This document shows positions 54,852 to 64,000 of a stretch of DNA of 64,000 nt, one piece after another. Location of the stretch: the NCBI GenBank assembly GCA_015501585.1, contig JADNRY010000261.1, positions 1 to 64,000 on the forward strand, given 5' to 3'. Made by a program: the position numbers and the translations under genes. A model generated the notes under the pieces. It saw only the letters and a program-made list of their open reading frames with translations. It had not been told where the DNA came from and did no database searches. Each line of letters opens with the position of its first letter. Position 1 is the stretch's first letter. The DNA is from Rhodocollybia butyracea. Its lineage: Eukaryota; Basidiomycota; Agaricomycetes; Agaricales; Omphalotaceae.

Positions 54852-56696
54852 CTACTTGACATTTTTGAGAAAGCGATCAAGTTCCTTCAACCACGCGGTT
54901 ACTTCGGTATTTTCAAGTCCTTCCCAATGGACGCGATCTGGGCCACCACGCGACATAGCTGCCTTCCACCCCATAAAGACGTTACGTGCTCCAACCAGCA
55001 ATACGAGTTCATCTGCAATCTCTGCAGCCTTGTTCGGTAACCCTTGGTTTGCTTTCTCCTCTTCCACTTTTGCCTTTTTCTTCGTCTCTGTTTCGAGTTT
55101 CTTCCACTTGGGCCACCACTCCATCATTTTCCGGTTCATCATCTTTGCGATTTCTAGCCCTTCTAAGCTCCAAGTTGAGACGCCAATATGGACAGACGCG
55201 GTCAAGGAGAGGCAGCAGTGGATGGTGAGGGGTGGAACGTCAAAACAATCGCCTTGCTCAACCAGGTATACCTGCATACCCGTCATGTTTCTCATATACA
55301 CGTCAAGCGAATGCTCAGGATGGTAATTCATCTCATATAAATTCCGACAGACCCATGATATGTTATGTTCAATTGGGGGCCAAACCACCCATACCTTCGA
55401 GCCCCTTGCCTGGTAGATCCGCATTCCATACCCGAACCCATCCCTGTGAGCCGAGGTGATGCTTCCCGGCTGAGTATAGGTGGCCGGTCGTAGATCTGGA
55501 GAGTCAAAGACGATTGTAGAGGACTCCCATCGTATGTTGAGGTCTTTGAGCCCGTCGCGAGCTGCTACTGGCCAACTTTCAACAATCGAATAGTATGGTT
55601 CTTCGGGATCCACCAGACTTTCACGGTCGCTGAAATTGGCGATAAGCTCCGCTGAAATCCTAGTTAGAACACAAAAAAAAAAAAAAACTGGATGAGAAGA
55701 AACTTACACAGCAAAGGAAATGCATTCATTCCTAGTGAGCCAATACTCGCTTTTCTAACGTCAACTGCCAAGTCGGCCCAGATCATTGAAGTATTAAAAA
55801 CTGAGCTCATTTCTGGAGCCGGGGCTTGGGTGAGAAGACCAGATGAATTCGGCATGTCGAATGCGAAGGTTGGTTGGTTTTTCAGACGTTCGAGGAACCG
55901 GTCGACTCGATCGCGGAGGTTAAGGTGTCTGCAAGAGTGTGGGTCCCAGAGTGCTTGAATCTTTTCAGCTGGAGTCATTGTGTCTGGACTATAGTCAGCA
56001 TGGAATGTACTTTCCCTGAAAAAGGTGGACTTGCCACTGTAAACAATTTTGGATGACTCGGGGTTAATCTTTTGTTTTTTCTACCCATAAATTAGATGTT
56101 TCATAGTTGAAAAGAGGTAAAAATGACGCACGTTTATTGGGGTAGAAGGCCCCGCTTCAGGAGTGTCTTGAGTTACGACTTTCTGCTTCTTGGAGTTTAA
56201 TTTTCTCAACCGATCCTGGAAAAAAAACTCAATATCGATACAACTAACAACCACAACATCTTCACCTCGTTTCCTTCTATGTCTTCACTTATGGCATGCT
56301 TGTTCTTGCTGTAGTCTTCCCAGTGTTCTTTGAGTGTATTCCACGTATAGTGGGTCCCTTTTATTGACGATGGATGAATGAACGCTTGATTTAAAGGTTT
56401 CTCATTCCAGTTCAAGCCATCAAAGACCCAATATCGTTCAGATGAGGTGTTCAAATGGAGGTAACCAATCTTAGGATTCGGACTATCGCTTAGGGTTTCA
56501 TACAGAAAGCGCGTGGCATCAGGAGGACCAGGTGAGGTTGAGTAGATCGTCTCAAAATTTTGACTGTTGATTCTTCGACTCTTGGACTTGGTAATCATAG
56601 CATCAACCAAGTCTTAATGCTCATGTTGGCTTGAGCATGGTAGGCATATCGAGATGGAAACTTACTGGTGGAGTTTGGTGTATTGCTGTTTGACAT
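54852..56696 (-). CDS. JmjC-like protein, distinct subfamily, triad intact
   Basis: Reads leftward from ATG 56696 (MSNSNTPNST) through several exons: YWVFDGLNWNEKPLNQAFIH, then DRLRKLNSKKQKVVTQD, KIVYSGKSTFFRESTFHADY, MTPAEKIQALWDPHSC (at 55978), a helical region, and after an intron at about 55705 the core PGSITSAHRDGFGYGMRIYQ (HxD = HRD), ARGSKVWVVWPP and CFDVPPLTIHCCLSL (distal His). It ends with a lysine-rich helix and TAWLKELDRFLKNVK. Metal ligands are all present, so it could be an Fe(II)/2-oxoglutarate oxygenase. It shares the overall plan with the JmjC-like genes at 19.7 and 26.8 kb but is clearly diverged and stands alone among tRNA-like repeats. No internal stops were found in the spliced exons. 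Confidence 0.72.
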
Positions 56697-57079
56697 TGAG
56701 GGGGGAGGGTTTGTTGAGGAATACCTTCTGTGTGGTCGAGAGAGTTTGGGGCGAGTGGTGTTGTCGACAAGTAACGGAAAGAGAAAGTTTGAGCGCTTAT
56801 TGCTGCGCAACATGTTATGTAATATTTGATCTCGTAAAGTTCACTCGATCAGTCCACATTCAAGCGCATCTACGCCTGTTGTGTAGAAAAATACATAGAC
56901 AAATTGTATCTTGGCAGGATTCTGGGATGTTCTGGGAGATTCTGGGAGATTGTGGCAGAATTCTGGCGGAATCCAAGAATAGTGTATTCATCTCTATCCT
57001 AAATACGAAGAACTTGGTATAAACCCTGAAGCTCTTCAAGTAGCTTTCCTCCACGTATCTAATAATGTCTGTATGGCAC
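56697..57079. other. Upstream region with ATTCTGGGAGA reiteration
   Basis: ATTCTGGGAT, TTCTGGGAGATTCTGGGAGA and AGAATTCTGGCGGAATCC follow each other at about 56920-56975, with a related run near 48726-48770. No gene. Confidence 0.45.
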
Positions 57080-57148
57080 GGTGGCATATGTGGTTCACAA
57101 ACCTCTTGGTTCAGAGCAACCCGCAAGGGTTCGATACCCTCAGACAGC
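57080..57148 (+). tRNA. tRNA-like unit, GTCTGTATGG family
   Basis: GTCTG pairs with CAGAC. Box A-like TGGCACGGTGG; T arm AGGG-TTCGATA-CCCT. Close relative at 61697. T6 near 57175. The anticodon arm is unclear. Confidence 0.45.
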
Positions 57149-57393
57149 AGTTTTACCATAATCATCATCCCATGTTTTTTCATGGCTGATTTATTGTTCA
57201 TTGAGTAGTATTTTTGAAAAGCATATCCTTCAGTCAGCAAGCAGCGTGCGCAAACAGATCAATTTCACGTGCATTACATATCACTTTATGTGACTAGAAG
57301 TCGGAATCAGAGTCAGAGTGAGCTCATCTAGCCACAGTGTTGCCAGGCACTTCTGGCCACCGTACCAAGACAACATTCACTCCGCTCCTAGTA
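57149..57393. other. No feature seen
   Basis: Non-coding spacer leading into the next tRNA-like unit. Confidence 0.3.
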
Positions 57394-57499
57394 CACACTC
57401 GAATAGTCAAGTGGTCAAGACACCTTGAGATTATAGATCGTTGATTCGGCACTGTTTGTATTTCAAGGAGGCGGGGGTTCAATTCCTCCTTTGAGTGTG
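57394..57499 (+). tRNA. tRNA-like unit, ACTCGAA variant
   Basis: CACACTCGAA faces TTTGAGTGTG. Box A TAGTCAAGTGG; box B GGTTCAATTCC. CCTTGAGAT faces GTATTTCAAGG. T6 near 57509. Confidence 0.62.
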
Positions 57500-57622
57500 C
57501 TGTAATACATTTTTTCTTGTACTTCTTGATAAGTATATTTCTGCGGACATGGGTTACTGGTAGGCACTGAATTAGTCACCTATCCTACAGTAACAGCATT
57601 CATCAAACTGCACTTGTAGTAC

Positions 57623-57710
57623 GCACTTGAATAGTCAAGTGGTCAAGACGCCTTGAAATAATAGATGAGAAAATCAAGAAAGCATGGAGTTCGATTCCTC
57701 CTTCAAGTAT
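57623..57710 (+). tRNA. tRNA-like unit, ACTTGAA/TTCAAGT
   Basis: ACTTGAA pairs perfectly with TTCAAGT, covarying with ACTCAAA/TTTGAGT elsewhere. Box A TAGTCAAGTGG; box B AGTTCGATTCC. The arm starts CCTTGAAATAATAG; its 3' side (TCAAGAAAGC) is eroded. Confidence 0.58.
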
Positions 57711-57758
57711 ACATCGGGTTAACGCCAGTATACAAATTTGGTAGTCCACTTTGATAGT

Positions 57759-57857
57759 GTACTCACTTAGTCAAGCTGCCAGGATGCCTTGAGATTTTGA
57801 CAAGCAAGCATTGTCCATATTCCAAGGAGACGGGAGTTCGAGTCTTCCTGTGAGTAT
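57759..57857 (+). tRNA. tRNA-like unit, ACTCACT/TGTGAGT
   Basis: TACTCACT faces TGTGAGTAT. Box A TAGTCAAGCTG; T arm GGGAG-TTCGAGT-CTTCC. CCTTGAGAT faces ATATTCCAAGG. T6 near 57873. Confidence 0.55.
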
Positions 57858-58186
57858 CTGAGAATATATAATTTTTTCCATCTTCCAACAAGTGGGATTC
57901 ACACATATTTTTATTCTGGATGGGGAAATGGCGAGAGCAGGGACGGTAGCAAGTTGAATCCAGGCATTGAAATGGGATAGCAATAAAGGGTTAGGAGAAT
58001 GCAATCTGCCAAGACACCTTGAGATTATAGATCGTTGGTTCGGCATTTATATTTCAACGAGGGGGGTCCAGTGTAATACATTTTTTCCGCGCTGCGTGAG
58101 GTGCCATAGATATAGATGGGTTGGCAAGTTACAGAAGAAAGTACTAAATTAGTCGCCTGCACTTGACCTGGTTCACCACTTGTAGT
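57858..58186. repeat. Spacer with eroded tRNA-like copy
   Basis: 58003-58076 keeps CAAGACACCTTGAGATTATAG and TTTCAACGAGG but no box A or B. T6 near 58080. Confidence 0.4.
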
Positions 58187-58289
58187 ACACATTCGAATAG
58201 TCAAGTGGTCAAGACGCCTCGAAATTATAGATACAAAGTGAAATCTCATCTTTCAAGGAGGCGGGGGTTCGATTCCTCCTTTGAGGGTA
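58187..58289 (+). tRNA. tRNA-like unit, ATTCGAA variant
   Basis: ACATTCGAA faces TTTGAGGGT. Box A TAGTCAAGTGG, box B GGTTCGATTCC, arm GCCTCGAAATT facing TTTCAAGGAGGC. Leader CTTGACCTGGTTCACCACTT; T6 near 58313. Confidence 0.6.
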
Positions 58290-58362
58290 ACATCTTAACA
58301 TCAGAAGAGTTAATTTTTTCTCAGTTGCTGGAAAAGGTAGGTGATGTCAACGAATTTCAATA

Positions 58363-58453
58363 CACACTCAAATAGTCAAGTGGACAAGACACCTTGAGTG
58401 CATCTCACATTAACATTTCAAAGACGCGGAGGTTCGATTCCTCCTTTGAATGT
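58363..58453 (+). tRNA. tRNA-like unit, ACTCAAA family
   Basis: CACACTCAAA faces TTTGAATGT. Box A TAGTCAAGTGG; box B GGTTCGATTCC. CCTTGAGTG faces CATTTCAAAG. T6 near 58481. Confidence 0.58.
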
Positions 58454-58533
58454 ATAAGGAATGACTGAATGAGTTACATTTTTTGTCACATATAAGAGCA
58501 TTCATCAAACTGCACTTGACCTGGTTTACCACT

Positions 58534-58631
58534 TGTACGAATAGTCAAGTGGTTAAGACGCCTTGAAATTATAAAACTGCCCCAGGATTTCAGGTTTCAA
58601 GGAGACGGGGGTTCGATCCCTCCTTTCAGTA
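58534..58631 (+). pseudogene. tRNA-like unit lacking 5' acceptor
   Basis: GTACGAATAGTCAAGTGG begins directly after the leader; box A and box B (GGTTCGATCCC) and the arm (CCTTGAAAT, GGTTTCAAGG) are intact. A long T-run (T12 or more) near 58667. Confidence 0.5.
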
Positions 58632-59789
58632 TGTTATTTGCCATCCCAAACATGAGACAATGTGAGTTTTTTTTTTTTTACCTGATGTTGTGATATCATT
58701 CTCGAATTGTTAATCACTCTGGGATTTCTTTTTGCATGGACATAAGACTCGAGCGCACGTCTCAGGCAACTTTAGTGCAGGTATTCATGGCCTGATGGTG
58801 CAATGGTATTTCCCTTGGTTTGTTCTTGTAATCAAGAGGCTTTCTCCTAAGCAGACCCTTGAAATAATGGCCTTGTGAAAATGTAGAGCCACGTTTTTTT
58901 TTCTCTCAAAAATAAATATGCTAGGAACGATTCCTTACCAGGCTGCACTTGTATGGCCTGATACGCCTTTGGTTCCGATCTGAGTTTGAAAGGATTCAGC
59001 ATTGTGTGAATGCCCTAAAAATGAGATGGACAAGTAACAACACTCTAGTCTGTCATAGTGAGGTTGAACAATTGAGCTCGCAAACACATAGTAACTACAT
59101 GCTAGCTTATATACTATACATACTGTATAATATGCTACAGGCGCCTAAGTAATCTCCGGAGTTGCCACATCAGAAGAGCATGTCGAACCCCGCATCTTGC
59201 GAACAGGAGGGTCTCTGGTGACCCATCAACTGGGATCCTGGCAACACTTGAGTAAGAGGCACATGATCCACCTGCTTGGTTAGTTTTACTCTATATTATG
59301 TAGTTGTATCAGGATAGCAGCATTGTGTAGGGATTTTTGTTTTGTTTTGGCTACTGTATAGAAACTCTGTTTTGCTTTGAAACAGGTTGCGGACATAGAT
59401 TGAAGAAGGGAAAGTGAGACTTGAGGATGACGTGTGAACAATGATGTCATTGTAATCGGTTCTGATCTCTGGTTGTAACAGAAAAGTTGTTCCTGGCTTG
59501 GAACGACGGAACCAGAACTCACCTCATCAATAAAAAATAGTAATAGCTCAAGGATAAAAAGGGGTTCAGGGGTGCGGTGAATGTACACCGGACAAACACT
59601 TCACACTACCACTACTAGGCCATAAGGGCATTAATAATTTCCAGCAACACACCCTAAAGGGTATACATAATCAGATGAGCATGGTATGAGCTGAAGAGGT
59701 GCATGTTGGTCAGTGAAACGCGTCGTCACTCAACCCATGCTTTGTCCCAAGACCGCTTGTCTTTTAACCTGGTTCACCACTCCTAGTAT
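58632..59789. other. Gene-poor spacer
   Basis: Contains GCCTGATGGTGCAATGG near 58791 (a box A-like start related to 36688) and CAATGATGTCATTGTAATCG near 59439. A minus-strand open frame at 59286-59588 has no recognisable features. Confidence 0.35.
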
Positions 59790-59881
59790 GCACTCAAATA
59801 GTCAAGTGGCCAAGACACCTTGAAATTGTAAAATCCAACAATCTACCTTTTCAAGGAGGCAGGGGCTCAACCTTTGAGTGT
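59790..59881 (+). pseudogene. tRNA-like unit with damaged box B
   Basis: CACTCAAA pairs with TTTGAGTG. Box A TAGTCAAGTGG; the arm CCTTGAAATTG faces TTTTCAAGG, but box B is shortened to GGCTCAACC. A full leader TTTAACCTGGTTCACCACT precedes. Confidence 0.5.
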
Positions 59882-59993
59882 ACCGTAGAAATTGAATATC
59901 TAGAGAAGACCTGCGGTGCATTTTGTCCTTTGATGTATAGTAATAATCAGTAATCATTTTCAAAGCCAATTATCTGAGACCATGAGCTCTACT

Positions 59994-60084
59994 ACACACT
60001 CAAATAGTCAAGTGGTCAAGACGCCTATACAAGGATAAATCTCATCTTTCAAGGAGGCGGGGGTTTGATTCCTTCTTTGAGGGC
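59994..60084 (+). tRNA. tRNA-like unit, ACTCAAA family
   Basis: CACACTCAAA faces TTTGAGGGC. Box A TAGTCAAGTGG; box B GGTTTGATTCC. The arm is partly eroded on its 5' side. T6 near 60111. Confidence 0.52.
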
Positions 60085-60173
60085 AATACTTTGACATGGA
60101 AACATGTAATTTTTTCCCAGTTGTTGGAACAAGAAAAGTCTGATCACACTTTCCCAAGTCAACGACCTCTAAT

Positions 60174-60281
60174 ACACACCCAAATAGTCGAGTGGCTAAG
60201 ACGCCTTGAGATCATGGATCATTCATCCCAAAACTATATAAGTATTCCAAGGAGGCGGAGGTTCGATTCCTCCTTTGAGTT
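60174..60281 (+). tRNA. tRNA-like unit, ACCCAAA variant
   Basis: CACACCCAAA faces TTTGAGTTT. Box A TAGTCGAGTGG; box B GGTTCGATTCC. CCTTGAGATC with GTATTCCAAGG. T7 near 60301. Confidence 0.58.
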
Positions 60282-61334
60282 TGATGGGAAATGATTGACA
60301 TTTTTTTCCTGTTCTGCTCGATAGTGCTGCAGACATGATTGGCAAGTTAGTCAGTCATCAAACTGCACTTGACCTACTTCACCACTTTTAGTACACACTC
60401 AAATAGTAAACTGCCCAAGACATGACCTATATTTCAAGTTTGATTCCTTACCAAGCCTCAACAATCAGGAGTGACAATAAAAGGATTCTTACATGACATT
60501 GTTTCCCACTCCTGGTATGCGCTTGCATAGTCTTGAAGCACAAAGTTACATGGCAAGGAGGCGGGGATTCGATTTGTCCACTTTCCAAGAGGGACGTGGG
60601 ATAAGAGATCAAAGCAATCAGAAATTTTATGTCATATATATCCATTTGTTTTAACGTCTGGACTAAGTAGCCCGTGGGATAGGCCTACAGTATTGGGCAT
60701 GAGCGCTGCTCCTTGTCAACTCAGGCCAGCATTTAAAGTGTTAGAAACACTGTTTAACCTGGTAAACTACTTTTAGTGTACACTGGAATAGTCAAGTGGT
60801 CAAGACGCCTTGAAATTATAGATGAGAAAATCAAGGATGCGGGGGTTTGTTGAGGGATCATAAGTTTTTTGCCACTCTTATCCGCATGTATAGTGATTTT
60901 TTTCCCTGGTCCGGCGGGGATCTGCCAGCTGGAAACCTTAAAGAGTGCTACGGCGAGCCAGGGCTACAGCTATTGTGATAACACACCAGGCCTTACTTGC
61001 CAATTCTTCCTGTGAGCATTGAAGAATGGATCATTTTTTTTTGCCACTTTCCAAAGAACGCGGGAGCCACCTGGTTGGCAGAAGCAAGTACATCCGCTTG
61101 TTCTAATGTCTGGGCCGAGTATAGTGTGTGCTTGCCTTTTAGTTTTCGCTTAGCTCGAGCGATGCCTGTTTCTATCTCACGGCAGCATACACACTCAAGT
61201 TGAGGCTCGATTTCTCCTTTGAGTATCCACGAAAAGCAGGATAAACTACAGGGAGTTATTCTTCTCGCAATGGAGAGAGACAGTTGCGCACAAAGTACTT
61301 GGATAAGCAATCCAAAAAAAAAGAGAAGCCATTT
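60282..61334. repeat. Cluster of broken tRNA-like copies
   Basis: 60393-60445, 60516-60578 and 60776-60850 keep ACACTCAAATAG, GCTTGCATAGTC or ACACTGGAATAGTCAAGTGG starts but lack one or both boxes. 61005-61020 and 61192-61230 are 3' fragments (TTCTTCCTGTGAGCATT; ATTTCTCCTTTGAGTATC). No protein gene. Confidence 0.45.
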
Positions 61335-61418
61335 GAATTACCCAGAGAGGTTCGAACCTGCATACGTATTAGTCAAAGGGTGGGCCACAACCTAAACCGT
61401 TCAGCTATATCAGGGCCT
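61335..61418 (-). tRNA. tRNA-like unit, CCCTGATATAGC type
   Basis: Minus strand: GGCCCTGATATAGCTGAACG and box B GGTTCGAACCT with GGGTAA end; acceptor pairing is partial. A T9 run lies just downstream on the minus strand (about 61322-61314). Confidence 0.42.
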
Positions 61419-61696
61419 GACAGAAAGGCCAAATAAGACAATGATAACGGGGTTGTGTTCAGTTACACCCAATCGCGTAAGACGATCTGATTGCTCTGTA
61501 TGTTGCGTGAGTTCCCCTCATATGTAGAATCAGACAACACATTATTCTTACACTAGACCTCCGTACGCTGGAACAACAGAGCATATGCGACTAAAATGGT
61601 AGAGCATCTCCCGTTGCACTTCGATCTGCCGGCTGGCATATTTTCCAGACGGCTCTCTACCCACAAGACGCCACATATTCGGAACTTGATGATGGT
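61419..61696. other. No feature seen
   Basis: Non-coding spacer without recognised structure. Confidence 0.3.
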
Positions 61697-61767
61697 CTGT
61701 ATGGCACAGTGGCATAGTGTTATTATTCAACGCAATCTCCAAGAGTTCGATCCCTTAAGCCGGACAA
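61697..61767 (+). tRNA. tRNA-like unit, GTCTGTATGG family
   Basis: GTCTGTATGGCACAGTGGCA matches the start at 57080. Box B AGTTCGATCCC. The 3' acceptor (CCGGAC) pairs only in part. Confidence 0.42.
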
Positions 61768-62367
61768 ACCCTTGGCCCAGAAGTGAAGCGTGAGTGTATG
61801 AGGAAAGACTGTGTGGTCTACATTTTACCCATACTGCTTGGCGTGTCAGAGATATAGTGCTGCGGACATGTGAAATGCTACAGCGACAGCATCCATCAGA
61901 TCAGTCAAAGCCCCACTTGACCTGCTTTACCACTTGTATGTCACGATACACCCTCGTAGGTATAAGCACAGCATCCTCTCACACGTATCATGTATTTGTT
62001 ATTCTTCTTACAAGTCTCACTTGAGTTCTTACATGTTTTACTCGTATTTAACGTAGCTTTTCATTACAAGCTAAAAGAGAGGCCAACAGCACAGGAATTA
62101 AATAACTTAACAAGCATCTACGTACGGGACCACAAAATTTCATCGCGCAGCGTTAACGATAACTTAATATTACTTCGATCGTAGTACAGGGTTAGCAGCG
62201 AAAACTTTCTTACAAGCAACTACAGGACGCAACTTGCATTTGTTTGTTTCATTCATAAGTCAGATCGCTAAAACAAGAACTGTGTCAAACTCCAAGCACA
62301 TCCAATAATATCACTACTAAAGTACAAAATTCGTCCGCAAATCTTTATAACTGACACAGGGATCTCG
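61768..62367. other. Gene-poor spacer
   Basis: A leader-like CTTGACCTGCTTTACCACTT at about 61917 has no tRNA-like body after it. 62033-62066 carries GTTTTACTCGTATTTAACGT and GTAGCTTTTCATTACA, repeated at 63729-63760. Confidence 0.4.
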
Positions 62368-62820
62368 TTATCTCAACAACACATTCAACCTATCGTTTTC
62401 CGCTTCCAAGATTCCATTCCTCCCTTCAAGTCGAACAACTTCTGATTGTAAAAACTCGCACTTTTCTACCTTCTCTTCCAACTGTTTGCGTAGAAGATCC
62501 ACCAACGCTTTTTGTTGTATCTGTGACTGCTTTTTTTTCTCCAACTCCAACATCGCTTCATCAAACAGATTGGCCAATTCCTTATAAACATCCATCAGAC
62601 ATTCCCTCTCGATCCGATGTTCAACAAGTTCAAGAAGACGTTTCCGTCGCTCTTCAACTTGGACCTCCAGTACTTCAATTTCTGCATCTCTGGATATCAC
62701 ACGTTCGACTTCATCATCATCCGTTAACACATCCACCAGCGTTACAGAAGCAGACTGTGGCGAATCAACGATTGTGGAGACCATGCCCTCGGAAGCATCA
62801 CTTTCCACGTTGGAGAGCAT
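62368..62820 (-). CDS. Coiled-coil protein (150 residues)
   Basis: Single open frame from ATG 62820 (MLSNVESDASEGMVSTIV) with an acidic head (VLTDDDEVERV) and long heptad-like stretches (EIEVLEVQVEERRKRLLELV, ALVDLLRKQLEEKVEK, EVVRLEGRNGILEAENDRLN). A dimeric coiled coil is likely; no catalytic motif. It has the same acidic-head-plus-coil plan as 37679-38023 but no close identity, so common origin is unproven. Isolated between short direct repeats at 62.03 and 63.73 kb. Confidence 0.55.
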   Translation of the reverse strand: MLSNVESDASEGMVSTIVDSPQSASVTLVDVLTDDDEVERVISRDAEIEVLEVQVEERRKRLLELVEHRIERECLMDVYKELANLFDEAMLELEKKKQSQIQQKALVDLLRKQLEEKVEKCEFLQSEVVRLEGRNGILEAENDRLNVLLR

Positions 62821-63235
62821 AATTGAATCTACGAAACCTCAGCATCTCAAACTAAGTCTTCAAACGCAATCCCATACCTTTCTACTTCAACACCACAAAT
62901 GATAATTTTGAACGATGAACTTTCCAAACAATGTTCTATAATCAAAAAGAAAATGATAACCCAAGAAATTTTAACTCCCAAGCTCACTTACTCAGAAGTG
63001 GTACGTGTTGAAGACGCTAGACGCCCACTGCTTAGACGCCGATTGCGTAAACTATGACCGAACCAACGACCACAACACTACTACTACTACACTATTAACT
63101 ACAACAACTACACCGGTTCTAGCAATTGAGCCTAACTTTGACTTAAAATTCACCAACCTCGTCAACTTGCATTACCGCTAGCGAAACGAAAACCAGGTCA
63201 CGAACACCCCGAATATATAGTACCTAAACTAAATT
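62821..63235. other. Upstream region of coiled-coil gene
   Basis: AT-rich non-coding sequence with ACTACTACTACTACACTATT near 63079. No motif is recognised. Confidence 0.3.
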
Positions 63236-63601
63236 ATGATCTTCTCCACACGTGTATCGTCACAGGTAATCGATTATACTCCTGCTTATCCAACCTGCAC
63301 ATCAACAACCAAGAAAGACCGCAGCCTAACAGCTGCAGAACCAGAAGACTCCAAACAGGTACCTCGGTTTCAGCAGACGACTATGGTCGGAACCGCAGTA
63401 ACTGATATCGAATCCAGACAACACAACGAAACAATTAAGGACATGCGTTGGCTGCTGGGTTATTTCAGATCAGTGCTCGGAAGACTAGTTTGTAAATCGT
63501 TAGATAGCACAACTTTCTACCTTAATGATATCTCTTTCACGTTTACACAACGGATTGCAAAAAACTCCAACACCGCATTCAATTCATTCACCTTTACATA
63601 G
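63236..63601 (+). CDS. Doubtful open reading frame, 121 codons
   Basis: Open from ATG 63236 with no recognised domain, a Thr/Ser-rich composition and no supporting neighbour or paralogue. It could be part of a spliced gene or chance. Recorded because it is the longest frame in this interval. Confidence 0.2.
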   Translation: MIFSTRVSSQVIDYTPAYPTCTSTTKKDRSLTAAEPEDSKQVPRFQQTTMVGTAVTDIESRQHNETIKDMRWLLGYFRSVLGRLVCKSLDSTTFYLNDISFTFTQRIAKNSNTAFNSFTFT

Positions 63602-63968
63602 CAACACTGCTCCTACATTTTCAATAACCGTTCATTCACTGTACTTGTCTACTTCGTACAACGATGTATCACCACTTCACCGTAACTCAGAGTCGGGGAT
63701 TGCCGTGCTTTGCACGGCGCTAACGATGTTTTACTCGTAATTAACGTAGCTTTTCATTACATGCTTCAACTAGAGTTTCATGTGTATTTCATATTTACTT
63801 ACAGTATTTAAACACTTGGAGATACCCAGATTCCCCAGTTAAATCAACTCTTACACACCTGCTTATTCTCTTCCCTCTCTTACCCTTGCTCTTCTCTTCT
63901 CTTATCCACTCTTATTCCCTCTTCTCCTCCTAAGAGGAAGTTCTCGCCGTCTCTCCGGCTTCACCTTC
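63602..63968. other. Non-coding, pyrimidine-rich end
   Basis: Contains the inverted repeat GCCGTGCTTTGCACGGC at about 63700-63716, the second copy of the GTAGCTTTTCATTACA repeat (63745-63760) and CTCTTCTCTTCTCTTATCC near 63890. Confidence 0.45.
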
Positions 63969-63971
63969 AGT

Positions 63972-64000
63972 ACACACTCAAATAGTCAAGTGGTCAAGAC
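63972..64000 (+). tRNA. tRNA-like unit cut by the window end
   Basis: ACACTCAAATAGTCAAGTGG (box A TAGTCAAGTGG) and TCAAGAC at the last base. Same family as the copy at 49346. The 3' part is outside the window. Confidence 0.5.

Noticed and set aside
49346..60281. Assignment of the tRNA-like units to a standard amino acid, for example Phe with GAA
   Set aside because: Placing GAA after a T33 requires an anticodon stem that mismatches in most copies, while the CCTTG/CAAGG stem covaries. No consistent anticodon results.

Overview
The window reads as nuclear DNA of a filamentous fungus, most likely an agaricomycete-type basidiomycete. Genes are split by many 43-75 nt GT-AG introns that restore reading frames exactly. 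The protein families (SNF2 and RecQ-type helicases, JmjC-like proteins, Ulp1-like proteases, a ribonucleotide reductase R2 relative) are eukaryotic. Species cannot be named from sequence alone.

Layout. 1-6.1 kb: a SNF2-type helicase on the minus strand (it runs off the left edge and carries two apparent one-base frame breaks), a ~150 bp foldback repeat, and a divergent unrecognised 823-residue gene. 6.1-13.8 kb: no convincing protein gene. It is a field of the palindrome CACGTC-N3-GACGTG, with a higher-order 24-bp array, a ~185-bp tandem repeat and embedded tRNA-like units. 13.8-19.7 kb: non-coding DNA containing a ~1.5 kb direct duplication. 19.7-36.5 kb: a repeated three-gene module made of a JmjC-like gene (-), an Ulp1-like protease gene (+) and a Cys/His-rich gene (-). 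Module 1 is at 19.7-26.5 kb (protease broken by one stop). Module 2 is at 26.8-33.1 kb (protease decayed). An apparently intact third protease is at 33.8-36.5 kb. 37-47.7 kb: small coiled-coil genes, an R2-like protein lacking all six metal ligands, a third Cys/His-rich gene, and a large divergent gene that joins OrsD-like zinc fingers, a tyrosine-recombinase-like segment, a RecQ-type helicase and a Cys-rich tail. 47.7-64 kb: gene-poor DNA with more than 30 tRNA-like units, one more JmjC-like gene (54.9-56.7 kb) and a coiled-coil gene.

The two themes most worth follow-up are these. First, the tRNA-like units: intact A and B boxes, acceptor and T stems with compensatory changes, an elongated anticodon-position arm, and a T-run terminator on the sense side in almost every copy, in at least three structural families and on both strands. 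Second, the duplicated JmjC/Ulp1/Cys-rich module, whose Cys-rich member resembles the C-terminal tail of the RecQ-type protein. Together with the SNF2 and RecQ-type genes this looks like a fast-evolving accessory chromatin/DNA-metabolism island. A subtelomeric position is possible but not shown.
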